DNA of 36,716 bases from an uncultured Chloroflexota bacterium (GTDB taxonomy: Bacteria; Chloroflexota; Chloroflexia; Chloroflexales; Chloroflexaceae): the NCBI GenBank assembly GCA_937120965.1, contig CAKZKA010000026.1, forward strand, positions 1-36,716, read 5' to 3'. The notes under the pieces were generated by a model. It was not told the origin of the DNA and made no database searches. It saw nothing but the letters and a program-made list of their open reading frames with translations. A program made the translations under genes and the position numbers. This document shows, piece after piece, positions 22,372 through 30,595 of the stretch; position 1 is the stretch's first letter, and each line of letters begins with the position of its first letter.

Positions 22372-23166
22372 TCACCTGCGCAGCACAAAGAAGTAGTACG
22401 GCCCGTCCTCGCCGGGCGGGGCCTCGTAGATGCGCCGGAGCAGGGGCTCCCAGAGCAGGTTCGGGGTGCAGGGCGGGGCCAGCAGCCAGCGCCCGGTGAG
22501 TCGGCGGGTGAGCAGGGCGGGGGCGCCATAGTAGTGACTGAGGTCGAAGAGCTTCAGAGCGGCGCTGCTCAGGTAGGGCCGGCAGGTCAGCACCTCGAAG
22601 CCCGCTCGCTCGAAGCGGGCGCTCCACTCGGCTGCGCTTAGCGTATTAAAATGGTAGGAGATGCGGTTGAACCAGCGCCCGTAGCGCGACCCATCCAGAC
22701 CCAGCCGGTTCAGTAACCAGGCGCCGAGCAGATCATCGGGGAAGCGGTTGCCTACCACCGAAGCCACGAAGCGTCCGCCGGGGCGCAATACCCGCGCCGT
22801 CTCGGCCAGGGTCGCGTCGAGGGGCACGATATGCTCCAGCACGCAGTTTGAAATAGCGCTGGCAAAGCTGGCGTCGGGGAAGGGAAGGGCAGCGCCGCTG
22901 GCAACGCTCAGCCCGGCGTAGACGCCCCGCGCCCGGGCTTCGCGCGTGTCGGCCAGCAGCGGATCGATGCCGAAGATGCGTTTGCCGGGCAGGGCGATCT
23001 CGACGAAGGTGCCGTCACCGCTACCGATGTCGAGGATCGGCTCCGGCAAATCGGGCGCCAGTTCGGCAAACAACCGCGCCTCGACCGAGCGGATCATAGC
23101 CCGGTGGATGGGCAAGGTCAGCAGGTGAGGCCGCAGGTAGTCGCGCTGAGGTTGTGGAGTGAGCAT
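22372..23166 (-). CDS. Class I SAM-dependent methyltransferase
   Basis: The 264-residue protein has the Rossmann methyltransferase pattern of Methyltransf_11: motif I ILDIGSGDGTF (44-54), the acidic end of strand 2 in FGIDP, GAALPFPDASFASAISNCVLEHI and ARVLRPGGRFVASV. The substrate is unknown. The C-terminal part (about 150-264) is hydrophobic and aromatic, as in enzymes acting on lipids or glycans. It lies downstream of the glycosyltransferase/epimerase pair on the same strand but is separated by a 630-bp repeat block and has its own promoter. ATG 23166 has no ribosome-binding site; the promoter position suggests a leaderless mRNA. Confidence 0.85.
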   Translation of the reverse strand: MLTPQPQRDYLRPHLLTLPIHRAMIRSVEARLFAELAPDLPEPILDIGSGDGTFVEIALPGKRIFGIDPLLADTREARARGVYAGLSVASGAALPFPDASFASAISNCVLEHIVPLDATLAETARVLRPGGRFVASVVGNRFPDDLLGAWLLNRLGLDGSRYGRWFNRISYHFNTLSAAEWSARFERAGFEVLTCRPYLSSAALKLFDLSHYYGAPALLTRRLTGRWLLAPPCTPNLLWEPLLRRIYEAPPGEDGPYYFFVLRR

Positions 23167-23798
23167 GATCTGGCACTATAGGCGCTATGCGCAGGGCGCA
23201 CAACACCGCAATGAAAACAGGGGTATCTTTGGGAGGGCGCAGAGGCGCGGCGGCGCCGCGCCTCTACGCCCAAACCCTTCCCACCGGCAGGCGGTTGGGG
23301 AACCCCGGGTTCCCCATCTCCCAACTGCTGGTGGGAGCGACCGGCGCCCCCTCAGACAGGCGGTTGGGGAACCCCGGGTTCCCCGTATGTTCACATCAGT
23401 CATCCATGCGGCTGCGCCGCACAACGCCAGAATGAAAATATTATTGTTCTTGGGAGAGCTTCGCCCTCCCAAACCCTCCCGCGGGCGGGCTATGTTCACG
23501 TTAGGCCCCATGCGCGGGGCGCACAACGTCGGAATGAAAATATTATTGTTCTTGGGAGGGCTTCGCCCTCCCAACCCCTCCCCGCTGGCGGGTTGTTTCC
23601 TGGAAGGGCTGCGCCCTCCCAACCCCCCCGCGGGCGGGCTATTTTCACCTCAGACGGTCATGCGCATAGCGCACAACGCCGGAATGAAAATAATTATTCT
23701 TGGGAGGGCGCAGCCCTCCCAAACCCTCCCCGCTGGCGGGTTGTTTGCTGGGAGGGCTTCGCCCTCGCAAACCCTCCCGCGGGCGGGCTATGTTCACC
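23167..23798. repeat. Large block of modular elements
   Basis: At least four elements lie head to tail. One starts with a cap near 23187 and has a core whose loop is replaced by the GAGGCGCGG...CCGCGCCTC palindrome (23239-23266), then GGGGAACCCCGGGTTCCCC at about 23308 and 23365. Complete elements follow at about 23404-23507 (one core), 23508-23656 (two cores) and 23657-23803 (two cores), each bounded by a hairpin cap and a TTCACSTYAG cap. No gene is seen on either strand. Confidence 0.9.
23175..23203 (-). promoter_or_regulatory. Promoter of the methyltransferase gene, -35 inside a repeat cap
   Basis: On the minus strand TTGTGC (23198-23203), a 17-base spacer and TATAGT (23175-23180) are followed by only eight bases before ATG 23166. 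The TTGTGC and part of the spacer belong to the repeat cap hairpin (TTGTGCGCCCTGCGCAT). The expected start site falls at or within two bases of the ATG, i.e. a leaderless transcript. Confidence 0.6.
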
Positions 23799-24944
23799 TC
23801 AGCAGCCGCGCAGCGCTTCAAAGAGCTGTTCATAGGCCGCAGCGGTCCGCTCGGTCGAGAACTTCGCGGCAATCTCGGCGCGGGGGCGCACGTAGCGTTC
23901 GCGCAGTTCGATGACCCGCAGGATGGCGGCGGCCAGGGCTTCACTGTCGCCGACCGGCACCACCTCGCCCATACCTGTCTGATGCACTGGCTGCCGCACT
24001 CCGGGGAGCGCGCTGGCGATCGAGGGGGTGCCGCACAGCATCGCCTCGACCTGCACCAGGCCAAAGGTTTCGGTCGAGTTCAGGGATGGCACGACGATCA
24101 CGTCGAGATTAGGGAAAAAAGCAGCCATCTCTCGGGGACCGAGAGTGCCCAGAAAGGTCCAGTGACGACTGAAGCGGGCAAACTCGGGCGCGAGGCGCCG
24201 GGCATACGCCTCTTCGCCGAGCACGTTCTCGTGGGGGCCAGCAAACAGCACCCGCGCCTCGGGGTAGACAGCCAGGATGCGGGGCAGGGCCTTGAGGAGC
24301 ACTTCGACGCCCTTCTCAGCGGCGAGACGGGCGGCCATGCCGATGACCGGGCCGCGCAAGTTCCAGCGTTCGCGAAAGGCGGCGATCTCGTCGGGAGTGG
24401 CTTCAGCAACCTCCACCGGGGGCGGGATGACTACGATCTTCTCGCGGAAGCGCCGCAGGTAGGGTGAGTGGTCGGCGAAATCCTGGGTATAGGCGACAAT
24501 GCGTGTCGCCAGGGCGCCCGCGGCGAGGTTAGCGACGTCCACCACACGGTTGGCGACCGTGTTGAGCATGCTGAAGGGCAGTTGCAGGTCGCTGTGGTAG
24601 GTGAGCACCACCGGCTGACGCAAAAGGCGCCCGCGCAGGGCCAGGCCCGGCGCGTCGAACTGGGGCAGGTGCAGGCTCATCGCATCGTGTTGCAGCGCCA
24701 GCGAGGTTGCCAGCCAACCGAAGGTGGGCATGATCACGCCCTTGCTCACCCGCGCCGCCACCGGGGCGCGCACGACCCGCACCCCATCCATCCATTCGGT
24801 CAGGGGCAAACTGGGGTCGTACTGGGACGTGAGCACCGTAACGGCGTGCCCGCGACGCGCCAGTGCCGTCGCCAGACGCTGGACGTAGATCGTCAGGCCG
24901 CTGATGTAGGGGCGGTAGTACGTCAGGGCGCAGAGGATTCGCAT
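23799..24944 (-). CDS. Glycosyltransferase family 4 (group 1)
   Basis: The 381-residue GT-B fold enzyme has an N-terminal acceptor domain starting MRILCALTYYRPYISGLTIY, with TYHSDLQ. The donor domain has GMAARLAAEKGVEVLLKALP and the retaining-enzyme motif ETFGLVQVEAMLCGTPSIAS. Such enzymes move a nucleotide-sugar residue to a lipid or glycan acceptor on the inner face of the membrane. Its ATG overlaps the epimerase stop (TAATG, one base shared), so the two genes are coupled and probably act in the same surface-glycan pathway. A longer upstream start is ruled out by this overlap. The exact sugar is unknown. Confidence 0.93.
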   Translation of the reverse strand: MRILCALTYYRPYISGLTIYVQRLATALARRGHAVTVLTSQYDPSLPLTEWMDGVRVVRAPVAARVSKGVIMPTFGWLATSLALQHDAMSLHLPQFDAPGLALRGRLLRQPVVLTYHSDLQLPFSMLNTVANRVVDVANLAAGALATRIVAYTQDFADHSPYLRRFREKIVVIPPPVEVAEATPDEIAAFRERWNLRGPVIGMAARLAAEKGVEVLLKALPRILAVYPEARVLFAGPHENVLGEEAYARRLAPEFARFSRHWTFLGTLGPREMAAFFPNLDVIVVPSLNSTETFGLVQVEAMLCGTPSIASALPGVRQPVHQTGMGEVVPVGDSEALAAAILRVIELRERYVRPRAEIAAKFSTERTAAAYEQLFEALRGC

Positions 24945-25975
24945 TACCGGAACAACTCTCGATGCTCCGCGACCCATTTCCACAGGCGCTGCATGCCCTC
25001 TTCAAGACCGACGCGGGGACGCCAGCCCAGGTCACGCTCGGCCTTGCGAATATCGAGGATGCAGACCCGCTGATCTCCGGGCCGCCACTCACCGAAGCGA
25101 GCGGCTTCGACCGGATGACCGGCCAGGCGGCTCAACAGCGGCTGAAACTCGGCCCAGATCGAGAGCGTGTTCTCAGGGCCGCCGCCAACGTTGTAGATCT
25201 GCCCGGCGATAGTCTCCAGGCGGTTCAGCGCCAGTTCGTAGAGATCCACCAGGTCATCAATGTAGAGCATATCGCGCACCTGCTTGCCATCGCCGTAGAT
25301 GACAATCGGGCGACCCGTCTGAGCAGCAATCACGAAATGGGCGGCCCAACCCTGGTCCTCCACGCCAAACTGGCGCGGCCCGTAGATCGCCGACTGCCGA
25401 AAGACCACCGTGGGCAGACCGTAGATGCGATGGTAATCACGCACGTACTGATCGCCGGCGCCCTTGGAGCAGCCGTAGGGCGAATAGAAATCCAGGGGGT
25501 AGGTTTCGGGCACGCCGTAGGGCAGGTCGCGGTAGCGGTAACGGGTTTCTTCTTCAACAATCGGCAGATCGGTCATGCCGCCATACACCTTGTTGGTCGA
25601 GGCGTAGATCACCGCCGGGCGGGCGGGGGCGCGCCGGGCGGCTTCGAGCACGTTAAAGGTGCCGAGGGCGTTGATTTCGAAATCGGTGCGCGGATCGAGC
25701 ACCGAGGTCGTAACAGCGACCTGACTGGCCAGGTGGAAGATGGCTTCGGCGTCGGCGGCGGCCAGCATGACGGCGCGGGCATCGCGCACATCGCCGCGAA
25801 CAAAATCCAGCGCGCCGGGAGCATCGTCGGCGAACCGGTCCAGCCAGTCGAGGTTGTGGGGCGTGCGGGGCCGCGAAAGGTTATCGAACACTGTCACGCG
25901 GTGCCCGCGCATCAGCAGACGATACGCCAGATTACAGCCAATGAACCCGGCGCCGCCGGTGATCAAGATCCGCAT
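24944..25975 (-). CDS. NAD-dependent sugar epimerase (CDP-paratose 2-epimerase-like)
   Basis: The 343-residue short-chain-dehydrogenase-type sugar epimerase/dehydratase has the NAD loop GGAGFIG (7-13), STNKVYGG, catalytic Tyr and Lys in SPYGCSKGAGDQY and IYGPRQFG. The segments HLASQVAVTTSVLDPRTDFE and TNKVYG are those of the CDP-paratose/tyvelose 2-epimerase branch (RfbE). It would supply a modified nucleotide sugar to the glycosyltransferase translated from the same mRNA. ATG 25975 is supported by a strong promoter 33-61 bases upstream. Substrate assignment is by similarity only. Confidence 0.9.
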   Translation of the reverse strand: MRILITGGAGFIGCNLAYRLLMRGHRVTVFDNLSRPRTPHNLDWLDRFADDAPGALDFVRGDVRDARAVMLAAADAEAIFHLASQVAVTTSVLDPRTDFEINALGTFNVLEAARRAPARPAVIYASTNKVYGGMTDLPIVEEETRYRYRDLPYGVPETYPLDFYSPYGCSKGAGDQYVRDYHRIYGLPTVVFRQSAIYGPRQFGVEDQGWAAHFVIAAQTGRPIVIYGDGKQVRDMLYIDDLVDLYELALNRLETIAGQIYNVGGGPENTLSIWAEFQPLLSRLAGHPVEAARFGEWRPGDQRVCILDIRKAERDLGWRPRVGLEEGMQRLWKWVAEHRELFR

Positions 25976-26007
25976 AGCTCGACTTCACTCGTTAGACAAG
26001 GCTCGAC

Positions 26008-26036
26008 ATTATACCGATGTACTCTACCCTTGACAA
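26008..26036 (-). promoter_or_regulatory. Sigma-70 promoter of the epimerase-glycosyltransferase operon
   Basis: On the minus strand TTGTCA (26031-26036), a 17-base spacer and TATAAT (26008-26013) are present. The start site would be near 26001, giving a leader of about 26 bases. Confidence 0.8.
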
Positions 26037-26051
26037 GCCGCGCCGCAACGT

Positions 26052-26077
26052 AAAACGCCCCGCTTAGCGGCGGGGCG
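26052..26077 (-). terminator. Rho-independent terminator of tRNA-Cys
   Basis: On the minus strand the perfect 8-bp stem CGCCCCGC/GCGGGGCG with a 6-base loop is followed by TTTT. It lies seven bases beyond the CCA end of the tRNA and separates it from the epimerase promoter. Confidence 0.8.
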
Positions 26078-26083
26078 AACGGG

Positions 26084-26158
26084 TGGAGGCGACGGCGGGA
26101 ATCGAACCCGCGAATGGCGGTTTTGCAGACCGCTGCATTACCACTTTGCTACGTCGCC
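26084..26158 (-). tRNA. tRNA-Cys (GCA)
   Basis: The full cloverleaf can be folded: acceptor GGCGACG/CGTCGCC (7 bp perfect), TA at positions 8-9, D stem GCA/TGC, anticodon stem GCGGT/ACCGC with loop CTGCAAA (anticodon GCA), variable CATTC, T arm GCGGG-TTCGATT-CCCGC, discriminator T and an encoded CCA. The T discriminator is the identity base of tRNA-Cys. It has its own promoter and terminator. Confidence 0.97.
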
Positions 26159-26171
26159 GCCTGTCAACCTC

Positions 26172-26200
26172 ATTTTAGCACAGCGCCCCCGGCGCTGCAA
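26172..26200 (-). promoter_or_regulatory. Promoter of tRNA-Cys
   Basis: On the minus strand TTGCAG (26195-26200), a 17-base spacer and TAAAAT (26172-26177) are present. The start site would be about seven bases before the mature 5' end. It lies in the 54-bp divergent gap shared with the DUF2064 gene. Confidence 0.7.
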
Positions 26201-26212
26201 CTGCGTACCACG

Positions 26213-26875
26213 ATGCACCAGAGTTTGCTCATCTTCGCCAAGCAGCCCGCTGCCGGCCAGACCAAGACCCGCCTGTGTCCTCCATTGAGCCACGCTGCGG
26301 CGGCGGAGCTGTACGCCTGTTTCCTGCGCGACACACTGGTCACAGCGCGCCAGGTACCGGCTTCGACGCGAGTGATCGTCTATCAGCCCGAAGAGGCGGC
26401 CGGGTATTTTCGGGCGCTGGCGCCCGATTTCGCCCTGCTGCCCCAGCAGGGTGCCGATCTCGGCGAGCGCCTCGACCGCTGCCTCACCACGGTCCTCAAC
26501 GCCAGTCCCGGCATGGCCGTCCTGATCGGCGCCGACATCCCCACCCTGCCCGCACCCTACGTTGCCCGCGCCTTCGATCTCCTCGCCACGCACGATCTGG
26601 TGCTCGGCCCCAGCGACGACGGCGGCTACTACCTGATCGGCACACGCCGCCCCTATCCCCGCCTGGTGCGCGAGGTGACGATGAGCACGCCCTACGTGCT
26701 GCGCGACACCCTGGCAATCGCCGCTGAACTCGGGCTGCGCGTGGCGCTGCTGCCCGGCTGGTACGATGTGGATACCCCCGCCGATCTGGAACGGTTGCGC
26801 CAGGAACTGGCCCTTGCCCCGCCGACGGTGGCGCCGCACACCAGAGCCTGGCTAACAACATACGCAGAGACATAA
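26213..26875 (+). CDS. DUF2064 / TIGR04282 family glycosyltransferase
   Basis: The 220-residue GT-A-like protein starts LLIFAKQPAAGQTKTRL, the usual beginning of this family (related to nucleotide-sugar transferases). It has GADIPTLP and LGPSDDGGYYLIGTRR in the centre and LPGWYDVDTPADLERL at the end. The family is often linked to arsenosugar or surface-sugar pathways, but its reaction is mostly uncharacterised. The frame is open into the oppositely oriented tRNA-Cys gene, so the start is placed at ATG 26213, downstream of the tRNA. No strong ribosome-binding site is visible. Confidence 0.87.
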   Translation: MHQSLLIFAKQPAAGQTKTRLCPPLSHAAAAELYACFLRDTLVTARQVPASTRVIVYQPEEAAGYFRALAPDFALLPQQGADLGERLDRCLTTVLNASPGMAVLIGADIPTLPAPYVARAFDLLATHDLVLGPSDDGGYYLIGTRRPYPRLVREVTMSTPYVLRDTLAIAAELGLRVALLPGWYDVDTPADLERLRQELALAPPTVAPHTRAWLTTYAET

Positions 26876-27572
26876 CCCATCCCTGATACCGCGTCAGACG
26901 CTCGTCGGGTAGGGGGCGTGGGGAAACCGGGTTTCCCCACACCCCCAACCGGTGCTGGGGCGCCTGCCGCCCTCACAGGCAGGGGTGCGGTTCGACAGGC
27001 TCACCGCAGGCGGGGAAACCGGGTTTCCCCGTATGTTCAACCCTCCCGCGGGCGGGCCAGGTTCACCTCAGCCATCTATGCGGCTGCGCCGCACAACGAC
27101 AAGATGAACATGAGTTTTTCCTGGGAGGGCTGCGCCCTCCCAGGAACCAACCCGCCAGCGGGGAGGGTTTGGGAGGGCGCAGCCCTCCCAAACCCTCCCG
27201 CGGGCGGGCTATGTTCACGTTAGACAGTCGTGCGCATGGCGCACAACGCCGGAATGAAAATATGTGTTCTTGGAAGGATGTAGGGGCGCGGCGGCGCCGC
27301 GCCCCTACTATGCCCAAACCCTCCCGCGGGCGGGCTATGTTCACCTCAGCCATCTATGCGGCTGCGCCGCACAACGCCGCGATGACTATGGGGTATCTCT
27401 GGGAGGGCCGCCCCCTCCCCGGCCCTCCCCCGCTGGGGGAGGGAACCGGGCGCCTCCCCGCAGGGAGGGGGTTGGGGAAACCCGGTTGCCCCATTCCCCA
27501 ACCGCTGGTGGGAGCGGCTGGCGCCCCTCCAGGCAGGGGTATGGGGAAACCCGGTTTCCCCGTATGTTCACC
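26876..27572. repeat. Large block of modular elements
   Basis: Contains GGGGAAACCGGGTTTCCCC at about 26921 and 27013, and the reversed form of GGTGAGCCTGTCGAACC within 26987-27008. Element caps lie at about 27073, 27232 and 27359, several cores run between 27121 and 27205, and a GTAGGGGCG...CGCCCCTAC palindrome fills a core loop at 27280-27308. Further GGGAAACCCGG palindromes lie at about 27475 and 27543, ending in a TTCACCTCAG cap at the next gene's stop. No gene is seen. Confidence 0.9.
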
Positions 27573-28253
27573 TCAGATCCTTGGATACGTCAGGATCGTG
27601 CTCAACCCGTAAACAAGGAGGACCAGCGCAACGACTATGAGCGTCAATCGAACGGGAAGGAGGTTGAAGTTCGACGCCAGACTACTGAAGAAGAGCACGA
27701 GGGCGAGGATCACCGTATTGAGCACATAGCGGTCACCGATCTGGTTGGCAGTGACCCCTTCTTGAAAGGTCGCGCTGGCCTCACGTTCAAGCCGATCCGC
27801 TTCCTCCTGCGCCGCGAGGCGGTACTCCGGCAATTCGAACGGACTGGAGGCCGCCTGCGGGTTCACGAGGGGGCGGCTGGCCAGCCACGCCTCGAAGGCG
27901 GGCACCAATTCGGGCCGGAAGCGTGCCCGGTAGAAATCCGCCAGCGCCTGATCCTCTGCGGCAACGGCCTCCAGCCAGTTGGTAAACAACTGCACGTCAA
28001 TCTGGACGTTGCGGCTGGCAACTCCGCTGTTTCTGACCGACTCGACACGTAGCGCACCAGCCTGATTGAAGCGGGTCGCCATCTCTCCGTTCCAGCGCCC
28101 GGCTTGATAGCCGCTCCAGGATGTCGCCAGCGCCGCGATCGAGAGCAGAACGGCTGAAACGGTTTCGATCACCTTCAACCACTGGCGAGTGCTTAGACCG
28201 AAACGCCCTTCCAACCGCTCGGCCATCCGAGTCTTTGAAGACTGGTTGCGCAT
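27573..28253 (-). CDS. Uncharacterised membrane protein
   Basis: The 226-residue protein has one N-terminal hydrophobic helix (about 28-46, VIETVSAVLLSIAALATSW), an extracytoplasmic-looking helical domain of about 120 residues with many charged residues (EADRLEREASATFQEG), and two C-terminal hydrophobic helices (about 177-222). I do not recognise a named family. ATG 28253 is chosen because GGGAGG lies seven bases before it; a longer start lacks this. It is the last gene of the minus-strand group that includes the SCO1 and PCu(A)C genes, but a functional link is not shown. Confidence 0.75.
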   Translation of the reverse strand: MRNQSSKTRMAERLEGRFGLSTRQWLKVIETVSAVLLSIAALATSWSGYQAGRWNGEMATRFNQAGALRVESVRNSGVASRNVQIDVQLFTNWLEAVAAEDQALADFYRARFRPELVPAFEAWLASRPLVNPQAASSPFELPEYRLAAQEEADRLEREASATFQEGVTANQIGDRYVLNTVILALVLFFSSLASNFNLLPVRLTLIVVALVLLVYGLSTILTYPRI

Positions 28254-28369
28254 GGCGTGCCTCCCAAATAACCAGAACAAACCGGCTTGCCCCGGGCCTC
28301 TGTGCGCTCACCGGGGCTCCGGGGTGGCCCGGCGCCGGCTGAAGGGTAAAGACCCCGAGGTTCTCCACC

Positions 28370-28909
28370 CTACCCGAGCGGCGACCCATCAGGGTCGGCA
28401 ACGTTGATCCGAAACAGCGCCTGACGCAATTCGCCGTTCACCCGGGCGTAGACGGTAACCTCCCACTCGCCGGCCATCTGGTAGATCGAGCGCGCTTCGT
28501 ACTGCCCCGGACCCACCGGTGTCGCCAGCGGCTGCGCGCCGCTGAGGCAGATCATATTCATATCCAGGTCGAGGTAGACGCTGGCGCCATCGAGGGGGCG
28601 GCCCAGCCGGTCAGTGAGCGTCACACGGAAGCGCTGGGGCTGATTGATCTGCGGATCGCGCTGCGTATCCAGGGTAATCGTGACGCCGTTGACCGTTTGC
28701 TGGGCGCGCACCTGATCAGGCGCGAGCGGCGGCAGGCTCCCCCTGCCGCAGGCGCCGGCCAGCAGCGCCAGCGCCATAACTGTGATGAGCGCCAGCGCGC
28801 GCCACGCGCCACCCGCCGGCCATACCTGGCGCGCTCCAGAGGACCGGCTCACCACACGGTCACAATCATCACGTCCCGGCACAGGCGCCGGGAGCCTGTC
28901 TGGGCGCAC
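28370..28909 (-). CDS. YtkA/FixH-like lipoprotein
   Basis: The product is up to 179 residues, with a hydrophobic stretch ALITVMALALLAGAC followed by GRGS (a possible lipobox ending in Cys), then an Ig-like beta domain (RFRVTLTDRLGRPLDGASVYLDLDM, shown in part; YEARSIYQMAGEWEVTVYARV). This fits the YtkA/FixH family, often found near cytochrome oxidase and copper-delivery genes. The start is uncertain: GTG 28909 lies two bases after the SCO1 stop and would give a long pre-hydrophobic segment; in-frame GTG codons about 19 residues further in would give a more usual signal peptide. A role in oxidase assembly is inferred from neighbours. Confidence 0.75.
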   Translation of the reverse strand: MRPDRLPAPVPGRDDCDRVVSRSSGARQVWPAGGAWRALALITVMALALLAGACGRGSLPPLAPDQVRAQQTVNGVTITLDTQRDPQINQPQRFRVTLTDRLGRPLDGASVYLDLDMNMICLSGAQPLATPVGPGQYEARSIYQMAGEWEVTVYARVNGELRQALFRINVADPDGSPLG

Positions 28910-28911
28910 GA

Positions 28912-29523
28912 TCAGCCTTCTTTCAACAACTCCCGAACGCCCGCTGCGATCACCTCGGGAGGGGTGCCGAAACTGTACACGATCCGCAGGCGTCCCTCAG
29001 CATCTATCAAATAGGTCGCCGAGCTGTGATCCACCAGGTAAGCGGCGCTGGTGCCTTCCGGCGTGTTGCGTTTGTAATACAGCCCGTACTCCGGACCGAT
29101 CCGCCGCAGGGTCGCGTCATCGCCCTGCAAGCCGATGAAACTCGGATCGAAAGCTGCCAGATGGCGCGCCAGCACCTCCGGCGTATCCCGCGCTCCATCT
29201 ACGCTGACAAACACCACCTGCAGCCGTTCGCCATCGGCGCCAAGCTCTGCCTTCACCCGTTTCAGCTCTGAGAGCGTCATGGGGCAGACGTCGGGGCAAA
29301 AGGTGTAGCCGAAGAACAGCGCCACAGGCTTGCCACGCAGCTCGCTGAAGCTCAGATCGCGGCCCAGGCTGCTGGGCAGGGTGAAATCGCTCAGTTGCAC
29401 CGGCGGTTCAATGCGCGTTCCCTGCTCCGCCGAGGACTCGGGCGCCGGGCCTGGCGCCGGTCGAGCGCACCCGCTCAGGAGGATCAGAATGATGAAGATA
29501 GCAACCAGTTGCAGACGAGGCAT
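28912..29523 (-). CDS. SCO1/SenC family copper chaperone (lipoprotein)
   Basis: The 203-residue protein has a lipoprotein signal (IFIILILLSGC, lipid-attachment Cys19) and a thioredoxin-like domain. Its copper site is Cys76 and Cys80 in FCPDVCP with His166 in VDHSSATYL. SCO proteins deliver or reduce at the CuA site of cytochrome oxidase outside the membrane. ATG 29523 has GGAAAG upstream. It lies in a minus-strand group with PCu(A)C and YtkA-like genes, a common CuA-assembly set. No oxidase subunit gene is in the window. Confidence 0.93.
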   Translation of the reverse strand: MPRLQLVAIFIILILLSGCARPAPGPAPESSAEQGTRIEPPVQLSDFTLPSSLGRDLSFSELRGKPVALFFGYTFCPDVCPMTLSELKRVKAELGADGERLQVVFVSVDGARDTPEVLARHLAAFDPSFIGLQGDDATLRRIGPEYGLYYKRNTPEGTSAAYLVDHSSATYLIDAEGRLRIVYSFGTPPEVIAAGVRELLKEG

Positions 29524-29711
29524 AGTTATTCTTTCCAGATGCGGTTGAGCGTAGGGGAAACCAGGTTTCCCCACACTCCTTCCTGCCCACCAGGGTGTCA
29601 GGCGACCCCGGTACCGGTTGGGTCGCCCTGGCTGGCGGAGGTTGGGGAGGGCGATGCTCTCTCCAACCTCCGCTCCGGGTACCTTACGCGCCGTCGTGAT
29701 GCACCTTCATA
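29524..29711. repeat. Repeat palindrome and hairpin between PCu(A)C and SCO1 genes
   Basis: GGGGAAACCAGGTTTCCCC lies at about 29554-29572. An 11-bp hairpin GCGGAGGTTGG/CCAACCTCCGC occupies 29635-29673, with a loop region that can extend the pairing. It lies downstream of the PCu(A)C stop and could limit read-through into SCO1. Confidence 0.65.
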
Positions 29712-30218
29712 TCACGGCATACGCACAGGGGCATCCACCGTCACCGTTCCGGCGCGCTCAAAGTTCAGGGTCAGCCGCACAGTCTCGCCCGCGGCCAGGT
29801 CGCGTTTCAGGCCAATCAGCATCACGTGGAGGCCGCCGGGCTTCAACTCGACCTGCCCGTTGGCAGGGACAGGAATGCCACCCGCAACTGGCGCCATTTG
29901 CATGACATTATCCACCATTTTGGTCTCGTGCAACTCGACCACTTCGGCAACATCGGTACTGGCGGAGATCAGCCGGTCTCCCGCGCCACCGCGGTTGATC
30001 AGCACCATGTACGCCGCGCTGGTGCCTCCCGGAGGCGTAGTATCAGTACCAGCCATACCGCCACCGTGGCCACCCATCCCGCCCTGGGCGCCCATGCCGG
30101 TCATCGCGGCAGCGCGCACCCAGGGTTCGTTGACAGAAATCTGCGGCGCCGAGGCGCCACAACCGGCCAGCCATGCCAGGCTCGCCAGCATCAGCGTGAA
30201 TACGGTCACCACACGCAT
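29712..30218 (-). CDS. PCu(A)C periplasmic copper chaperone (DUF461, lipoprotein)
   Basis: The 168-residue protein has a lipoprotein signal (TLMLASLAWLAGC, Cys20) and a cupredoxin-like DUF461 domain. The copper(I) ligands are recognisable as His97 in VELHETK, Met108 in VMQMAP, and His131 and Met133 in GLHVMLIGL. It loads copper into the CuA centre together with SCO1. An insertion at about 36-58 is rich in Met, Gly and His (AAMTGMGAQGGMGGHGGGMA) and may be an extra copper-binding strand. ATG 30218 has AAGGAG at good spacing. Confidence 0.93.
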   Translation of the reverse strand: MRVVTVFTLMLASLAWLAGCGASAPQISVNEPWVRAAAMTGMGAQGGMGGHGGGMAGTDTTPPGGTSAAYMVLINRGGAGDRLISASTDVAEVVELHETKMVDNVMQMAPVAGGIPVPANGQVELKPGGLHVMLIGLKRDLAAGETVRLTLNFERAGTVTVDAPVRMP

Positions 30219-30595
30219 GGTTCGGCTCCTTCATAGAGTTGCGGTAATCCGCTTGCTAATGCATGTAAACACTAAGGGCAACCGGGCTGCTCCACGCCTG
30301 TCCCCGCGGGCAAGGCGCGGCCCTTCCACATCTCCCGCGCGGGGGGGCGTGGGGGCGCCGGGTTCTTCAGCCCCCGGTCCCGGGGGGCGGATTCGAGAGG
30401 GCACGGCCCTGCCCATCCTTCCCTCGAAGGGTGGTGGTGAGCCTGTCGAGCCGCGCCTCGGGGGGCCAGGGGCGCCGACAACCGCCGGGCGAGGATTCGG
30501 GACACCCCGCTCTCCGCGCGCAGGCGTAGCGCCATACAGCCGACCGCAGCGGGCCAACCCGCTGGCGGTAGGATTTGTGATCCACCCGGGTGATG
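30219..30595. repeat. Divergent GC-rich repeat block
   Basis: Holds degenerate elements: GGGGGCGCCGGGTTCTTCAG, a CAGCCCCCGGTCCCGGGGGGCG hairpin region, GGTGAGCCTGTCGAGCC within 30435-30454 and CAGCGGGCCAACCCGCTG (a perfect palindrome with a 4-base loop, about 30547-30564). The copies are more decayed than in other blocks. No gene is convincing. Confidence 0.6.

Noticed and set aside
23159-23914. 251-codon plus-strand frame across the repeat block
   Set aside because: Made entirely of repeat units (GGLRPPKPS-type translation) and runs into the antisense of the glycosyltransferase gene.
26084-26158. tRNA-Cys as a functional part of the cysteine/sulfur island
   Set aside because: It lies more than 8 kb from the island, has its own promoter and terminator and is flanked by glycan genes; the proximity is probably chance.
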